DNA of 47,264 bases from Rhizaria sp. SCN 62-66 (Eukaryota; Rhizaria, unplaced), in assembly GCA_001724265.1 (NCBI GenBank), contig MEDY01000229.1, positions 1 through 47,264 of the forward strand, read 5' to 3'. Position numbers and translations under genes: made by a program. Positions 42,801-47,264 of the stretch are shown here, one piece after another (position 1 is the stretch's first letter; every line of letters begins with the position of its first letter). A model generated the notes under the pieces. The model made no database searches. It worked only from the letters and a program-made list of their open reading frames with translations, and was not told the DNA's origin.

Positions 42801-44225
42801 TACAACTACACGCGCGCGCACCACCCCGGCAGCACGGCCCCCGGCACGCGCGGCGGCGGCGGCCGCGGCGGCGACGGTGGCACCGCGATGCTCTCGCCCC
42901 AGTCGCGCGGCGGCGGCCCGGGCGGATACCTCCACGATAGCGACGGCGGCCACAGCGGCCAGGGCGGCTACGGCGTTGGCCACGGCTACGGCCCCACGGC
43001 GACCGGTGCGAGCGGCGCCGCGGGCATTGGCGGCGGTGTTGGCGGCGGCGCGGCTGCAAACGCGGCGAGCGCGCACCAGGCGGCCGCACTGACGGGCCTG
43101 CACATGGGACTTGCGCTGCACAACGACCCGCACTACGCGCATGCGCACGCCGCCGCGGTTGCATCGGTCGTCTCCGCCGCTGCGGCCGCGCCCAGCAACG
43201 GCGGCGGTCAGCAGCAGCAGCAGCAGCAACATCAGCAGCAGCAGCAGGGGCAGCAGGGTGGAGTCGCGTACTACACAAACATCGGCGCACACGCGGCCAA
43301 CAACGCTCACGGCGGCAAGAACGGCGGGGCCGCGGCTGCGGGCGCCGGCGCCGGCGCTGGCGGCTACTACGGCCCCGGGGGGGTTGGCGCGGGCGCGGGC
43401 GCGCTCTACGGGCTCGACGACCAGGTACGGGCACTTTCTTGTGCGAAATGCTATATCTCGATTATTTGGGGCTAAACAAGATTTCATAACTATAAAATCA
43501 AAGTACACTGAAATTAAAAGAGTATTTTATGTGATTATACTCTTGAATTTGTTTTAGTGTTCGTGTATATTGTGCGTCAGATCTCTAATAATATTGTTTC
43601 CTCTGTTGCTCTTTTCTCTTTCTGATTTGCTTCTTGTTCCTCAGGGCCTGGGCATGGGCGACCCGTCGCTGCACTCCTTCGGCGGCTACGGCAACGACTA
43701 CGCCATGGGGGCGGACTACGCAACCGCGGTGGAGCTGGGCGCCAGCATCGGCGGCACCGGCTCCGGCGGCGGCAAGAAGGAGAAGGGCAAGGGCAAGGGG
43801 AAGACTGGCAAGGCCGGCTACTTCGCCCAGGTCCACAGTCAGGTGCGTGCGCTATAGCAACATCATCGTGACCATCAATATGTGTCTATCAACAAACAAA
43901 TCTTGAGTTTATTGCTTGCATGTGTTGTCTTTTTGTGTTAAACTTAGTTTCCCTGCTCATATCTCATTACTCTCTGTTTTGTTTTGTTGTTATTGTTGTT
44001 GTTTTCCTCGCGCAGGGCAACCAAGCCGCGCGCGCGTCTCTGGGCAACGCCTCCGACGCGATCCTTATCGCCCCCCAGCAGCAGCAGGGGCTGCAGCCGC
44101 CGCAGCAGGGGCAGGGGCAGGGGCAGGGGCAGGGGCAGGGGCGTGCGGCGGCCGCGGCAGCGGGCATGACGATCGGCAGCTACCAGGAGACCGACTACGA
44201 CCCCCGCGTTGCTGGAACACTGTGA
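39870..44225 (+). CDS. Secreted/type I membrane protein with EGF-like repeat; in-frame TAG at codon 640
   Basis: Exons are 39870-42443, 42606-43424, 43645-43842 and 44016-44225, all joined in phase 0. Donors are GTACGA, GTACGG and GTGCGT. The ATG at 39870 starts a signal peptide (basic residues, then an Ala/Leu core to about residue 45). A large ectodomain with scattered Cys follows, including a beta-sandwich-like stretch (YVLLKNTGPVPLVVTGV). An EGF-like repeat lies at codons ~809-843 (CPNACSGRGSCG...CICQPGYNDEIDC). Exon 2 opens with a membrane segment (WFLALIGSCIVIMLIFM), then a basic stop-transfer (RRRGKARRHTRR) and a Gly/Gln/His-rich cytoplasmic tail containing KKEKGKGKGK. A single TAG at 41787-41789 breaks the frame, yet the same frame stays open for 218 further codons and holds the EGF repeat. 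It could be a true nonsense change, readthrough, an unusual intron or a sequence error. I do not recognise the family. Confidence 0.72.
43209..43247 (+). repeat. Poly-glutamine tract (CAG repeat with one CAT)
   Basis: Thirteen codons, twelve Gln (mainly CAG) interrupted by one His, lie in the cytoplasmic tail of the EGF-like membrane protein. This is a slippage-prone trinucleotide repeat in a low-complexity region. Confidence 0.9.
44106..44141 (+). repeat. Six perfect CAGGGG hexanucleotide units coding Gln-Gly repeats
   Basis: Six identical copies of CAGGGG in the last exon encode six Gln-Gly pairs. The six G4 runs separated by CA on the coding strand, plus GGGG just upstream, are a textbook arrangement for a G-quadruplex in DNA or mRNA. 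The perfect unit identity implies recent expansion. Confidence 0.9.
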
Positions 44226-45291
44226 GCTCCCCATCAACTCGAAATCTAAACCAAGCGGTCGAAAGACTCTGACTCCTTGTCTCCTATTTGTTGCTGCGGA
44301 CAATGCTCTCGACTGATGCTCGTTTCTTGATTGTATATCTTTTTGTGTCCCGACTTACTGTGGACTTCTAAATGTAGCGACTGTACGTTGTTAACATTGT
44401 GCATAAGCTTGTTTTCCACTATTCCGCAGCATTGTCAAACAACGAACAACAAAACAAACACTGAAGTGCGAAGCCGTTTTTATAATTTATGCCATATCAA
44501 TCACTACTACTCGTGTACAGACAGTCCGTTGTTGCTCTATGCTTGCATGCTCTTATATGTAGTGTTGAACTGCATGTTATTTGCTGCATGGCTCGAAGCA
44601 TTTGCAATAATGCGAAGCTACTCCCTCCCCTATACTCCAAAACTTTTTTCGTTTTGTTTTCGCTACTTGAAGGACGGAATGACTATATATATCTCTGCGT
44701 GTATCTTTATTTTATCGGTGTGCTATCGTAACACTATATATCAATTAGCGTTAATTTTTTGTTGTTATAGTTTGGCTAATCGGATTTGTGCAAGGTGTGT
44801 ATGACTCCAACTTGTACAAGTACAGGTGTAACACAAAATCAAAACAATGTGTTACTCTTTCTAGACACAACAAGGAACAAAACGGGCATTATAGTGAGCT
44901 AATTTAGATTAATTACATTAAATTAGAAGTTTCAATTCGAAGACTAGAGTGTCTTATACACAACTAACTCATGCTAACTCCTTGATGGAACTAACAACAA
45001 GTTACTGTACTAGTACTAGTATAGTGTCATTTGACAATCAACGAGATGCATCTCCTGAATCATGTCAACGATACTCTCTCACATAATGCTGTTGTGCTTG
45101 GTCTTCTTAAATCCGTTTGTATCTTTAAAAATCTCATTGTGATTGTAATGAGTGTACTATTCAGAATGCTCACGATACAAAGACATATTACACTTAACAG
45201 CTGCTCAGACACTGAACACCTCATTGTGTATTGCAAGAAATAAGTAGAAAAGATTTTGATCATTGCATCATCAAATCAAATGATGGTATTT
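44226..45291. other. AT-rich spacer between the EGF-like protein gene and the tRNA cluster
   Basis: About 1.07 kb of AT-rich sequence. It contains short ACTAGT repeats near 45008-45020 and no open frame with local coding composition. It presumably includes the 3' untranslated region of the upstream gene. Nothing else is recognised. Confidence 0.5.
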
Positions 45292-45363
45292 GTGCATGTA
45301 GCTCAGCGGTAGAGTACTTCGTTCGCAACGAAGGGGCCTCGGGTTCAAACCCCGACCTGTACA
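45292..45363 (+). tRNA. tRNA-Ala, anticodon CGC
   Basis: The 72 bases fold as a full cloverleaf. The acceptor stem pairs 45292-45298 with 45356-45362, with a G3-U70 wobble (the alanine identity pair) and one T6-C67 mismatch. The D arm starts TAGCTC. The anticodon stem CTTCG/CGAAG encloses the loop TTCGCAA. The T arm is TCGGG-TTCAAAC-CCCGA. The discriminator is A73 and there is no intron. The tRNA reads GCG, a codon heavily used in this window. Confidence 0.92.
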
Positions 45364-45367
45364 TTTC

Positions 45368-45372
45368 TTTTT
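45368..45372 (+). terminator. Pol III T-run terminator of tRNA-Ala(CGC)
   Basis: Five T residues lie five bases after the discriminator base, the usual RNA polymerase III stop. A weaker TTT precedes them. Confidence 0.7.
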
Positions 45373-45742
45373 GCCGCCCTTCGCAGCACCTTCGCACGCA
45401 TGAGCTGTTTCACGAGCGCGCCGGTGCTTTTTTTTCTTTCTCCATCCCTTCACATCTCGAGCACAATGTTGTTACTACTAATAGTATTAATAGTTACATT
45501 TTTTTGGCACAACATCAGCTGAGTGGAAAATCTACGCTCGCAAGATCACGCTGCAGTGACACACGTAACCGATCATGAATGACCTTCGACATCTTTGCGA
45601 GCTACTATTACGAACGGCACCACAAACAAAAACAAAACAAGCGCGGGTTTAACTCTGCTGTTGGAAAAACCAGCTGTGTGTCAACAGAGACAAAAACGGA
45701 CGTGCAAAAAATTATGCCGCGGGCAGCAGGCGAGCAGCGACG
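45373..45742. other. Spacer between tRNA-Ala(CGC) and the first tRNA-Ala(AGC)
   Basis: About 370 bases of mixed composition between tRNA genes on opposite strands. I see no coding exon and no further RNA gene in it. Confidence 0.5.
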
Positions 45743-45751
45743 AAAAAAAAA
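45743..45751 (-). terminator. Pol III T-run terminator of tRNA-Ala(AGC) copy 1
   Basis: Nine A on the plus strand, hence nine T on the minus strand, lie just beyond the tRNA and a conserved CATATC trailer. Confidence 0.75.
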
Positions 45752-45757
45752 GATATG

Positions 45758-45830
45758 TGTAGCTTGGGGGCATTGATCCCCCTGCCCCGCGCATGCTAAG
45801 CGCATACTCTACCATCTGAGCTAAAGCCAC
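45758..45830 (-). tRNA. tRNA-Ala, anticodon AGC, copy 1
   Basis: A 73-base cloverleaf on the minus strand with a fully paired seven-base acceptor stem including G3-U70, a D arm GCTC...GAGT, an anticodon arm TGCGC-TTAGCAT-GCGCG and a T arm GGGGG-ATCAATG-CCCCC. Position 54 is A instead of the almost invariant T, which also changes the internal promoter B box. The discriminator is A73. With inosine at position 34 it would read GCC and GCT. Confidence 0.92.
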
Positions 45831-46347
45831 GATACGTTTTACTTGTTACACGGACAAAAATTTTAACTACAAACAGTGAGCTTCTAAAACCAGGTGTTGC
45901 ACGCCAATCGCAGACCGACGGCGCCAGCTCAACATGCAGTAAGTGTATTAATAATATTGCTAGTCACACATCTGTACACAAATGAACGACTAATAATGCC
46001 ATATTTTGTATAGTAGACAGCTTTTTGGAAAACAATTTTGTCATCCAGCATAATTCTATACAGGTACTAGTACTAGTAATGCCTGTTTTCACGCCAGAAG
46101 ACAAAACTAAGTCACAGTACGTAAAGCTAAGGATGACAAAATCTTACTACTAGTACAACAACACTTGAAGTGACACTAATCTAAGTTAACACAACAAACA
46201 AAAATAAATTAATCAAGATTTCAACTTGAACAAAATAAAAATACAACAAGTTATTGGAAAGAAAGACATTATCCATCGGAATTACGCGTTCCCAAAAAAG
46301 CAATGCACTTAGCGCAAACGCGCCGCGTTGTTAACGCGGCCAGAAAC
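45831..46347. other. AT-rich spacer between tRNA-Ala(AGC) copies 1 and 2
   Basis: About 520 bases, strongly AT-rich, with further ACTAGTACTAGT words near 46066-46078. Close to the next tRNA there is a perfect 8-base hairpin, GCCGCGTT-GTT-AACGCGGC (46322-46340). No gene is recognised. Confidence 0.5.
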
Positions 46348-46351
46348 AAAA
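46348..46351 (-). terminator. Minimal Pol III terminator of tRNA-Ala(AGC) copy 2
   Basis: Only four T on the minus strand follow this copy. A GC-rich hairpin at 46322-46340 lies just beyond and might help termination, which is inference. Confidence 0.55.
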
Positions 46352-46356
46352 GGATA

Positions 46357-46429
46357 TGTAGCTTGGGGGCATTGATCCCCCTGCCCCGCGCATGCTAAGC
46401 GCATACTCTACCATCTGAGCTAAAGCCAC
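46357..46429 (-). tRNA. tRNA-Ala, anticodon AGC, copy 2
   Basis: All 73 bases match copies 1 and 3, including the unusual A54. The 3' flank has lost two bases relative to the other copies (CATATC becomes TATCC), and the 5' flank is unrelated. This places the duplication unit at the tRNA plus its short trailer. Confidence 0.92.
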
Positions 46430-46528
46430 CTAGATTCTGACGCGTTTACACCAGAACAAAGCTCGGAATCAGCAACTGGAAGGCCGTTGCACCTCTGCTT
46501 GTTTACATCTTCGGGGAAGACTTGATTC

Positions 46529-46534
46529 AAAAAA
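46529..46534 (-). terminator. Pol III T-run terminator of tRNA-Lys(CTT)
   Basis: Six T on the minus strand lie four bases beyond the end of the tRNA-Lys gene. Confidence 0.7.
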
Positions 46535-46537
46535 GAA

Positions 46538-46610
46538 AGCCACCGGCGGGGCTCGAACCCGCGGCTAATCGGTTAAGAGCCGAACACTCTACCGACTGAG
46601 TTACGACGGC
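46538..46610 (-). tRNA. tRNA-Lys, anticodon CTT
   Basis: A 73-base cloverleaf: acceptor GCCGTCG/CGGTGGC with two G-U pairs, D arm ACTC...GAGT, anticodon loop CTCTTAA giving CTT, and a canonical T arm GCGGG-TTCGAGC-CCCGC. The T27-T43 pair at the top of the anticodon stem is mismatched. Position 73 is T, whereas eukaryotic lysine tRNAs usually carry G. Reads AAG, the preferred Lys codon here. Confidence 0.9.
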
Positions 46611-46670
46611 CTTGAACTGTAACGTTTGTGGTTGTTGCACATCCACATGTTACACATCAGAATGATGAAC

Positions 46671-46675
46671 AAAAA
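46671..46675 (-). terminator. Pol III T-run terminator of tRNA-Ala(AGC) copy 3
   Basis: Five T on the minus strand follow the conserved CATATC trailer of this copy. Confidence 0.7.
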
Positions 46676-46681
46676 GATATG

Positions 46682-46754
46682 TGTAGCTTGGGGGCATTGA
46701 TCCCCCTGCCCCGCGCATGCTAAGCGCATACTCTACCATCTGAGCTAAAGCCAC
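46682..46754 (-). tRNA. tRNA-Ala, anticodon AGC, copy 3
   Basis: Identical over all 73 bases to the other two AGC copies, including A54 and the G3-U70 identity pair. The trailer CATATCTTTTT matches that of copy 1, while the 5' flank differs, as expected for a type 2 internal promoter. Confidence 0.92.
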
Positions 46755-47264
46755 TTCTTACTTCCAATCGCAACTCACCGCCGCCGTCACAATGTCAGAC
46801 ACTGCTTCAACGAAGATTGTCGCTCTCGGTCCGCTGACACAACGGAAAGGGTACATCTGAAAGAAATGATAAGTAAAATAAAACATAAAACGAGCAAAAA
46901 AAATGTTATGGAAGCTATTGCCCCCGACTCTATGAAGTCTTAGCTGCGTTTGATGGCGCGGCCTAACTTGTTTGATGCTGAAAATGACAAAATTTAAGGT
47001 CTATAAAGTTTATTCATAAATTCTAAGAACAAGGATATCTCTTTCATTCCATTATTTCTTTTCATTTTACTCCTTGAAATTGTAATTTTAATCTTTTTAC
47101 TTAAAAAATCCGTCGAAATTGTTTCCGTAAATCTGCATATCCTCGAGATCCTACAGGTTGTGTAATACTACTGCGGGCAAAAATATCCGTAGCTGTGGCT
47201 AAAATATCCGTAGTTGACCAAGCAAATTTGTGGTGGAAGTTGATTTTGTAATACAATTGGATTG
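46755..47264. other. Right-edge AT-rich stretch, no supported gene
   Basis: Apart from a GC-balanced patch at 46758-46860, the stretch is AT-rich. The patch could be a minus-strand terminal exon of 33 codons (46856-46758, preceded by TTTCTTTCAG and ended by TAA) or a plus-strand first exon starting at ATG 46792. Neither has the strong third-position GC bias of the other genes, and no partner exon is in view. Confidence 0.4.

Noticed and set aside
46758-46856. Minus-strand terminal exon of 33 codons with a good acceptor (TTTCTTTCAG) and a TAA stop
   Set aside because: Third-position GC is well below the other genes, no upstream exon is visible in the remaining 400 AT-rich bases, and a plus-strand alternative exists in the same patch. 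Recorded only as a candidate.

Overview
This window is nuclear DNA from a unicellular eukaryote. Coding exons are very GC-rich (third positions are mostly G or C, and proteins are full of alanine, serine, asparagine and glutamine tracts). Introns and spacers are AT-rich. Fourteen introns can be placed with consistent reading phase. They are 121-288 nt long, and 13 of them begin GTACG (the other begins GTGCG). The cytosolic-type tRNAs, the RME-8 and sphingomyelin-synthase relatives, and a TMEM218 homologue (a ciliary transition-zone protein) point to a flagellated, free-living protist. The sequence alone does not let me name the species.

Layout. (1) 1-1656, minus: 5' part of an unrecognised gene, open through the left edge. 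(2) 2431-21602, plus: a giant (~6,280 aa) relative of the endosomal DnaJ protein RME-8/DNAJC13. It keeps four IWN-type repeats but has no J domain. (3) 22344-24284, plus: a sphingomyelin-synthase-family membrane enzyme. (4) 25544-29306, minus: a six-exon protein kinase with a cyclin-B-like destruction box at its N-terminus. (5) 29651-30538, plus: three-exon TMEM218 homologue. (6) 31476-35289, minus: IQ-motif plus cyclic-nucleotide-binding-domain protein. (7) 36288-39010, plus: four-exon TRMT2-type tRNA m5U methyltransferase, with a mitochondrial-presequence-like open extension upstream of its first ATG. (8) 39870-44225, plus: four-exon secretory/type I membrane protein with an EGF-like repeat, interrupted by one in-frame TAG. 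(9) 45292-46754: five tRNA genes, one tRNA-Ala(CGC), three identical tRNA-Ala(AGC) and one tRNA-Lys(CTT).

The genes are mostly housekeeping (endosome traffic, lipid synthesis, signalling, tRNA modification, cilium) and do not form one obvious pathway. Three neighbouring pairs are divergent and share short upstream regions: 1657-2430, 29307-29650 and 35290-36287. Four of the five tRNAs are for alanine, which fits the extremely alanine-rich proteins. The most unusual signals are the C at intron position +4 in every donor, the J-less giant RME-8 relative, the possible second start of the tRNA methyltransferase, a duplicated terminal exon behind TMEM218, and A54 in all three tRNA-Ala(AGC) genes.
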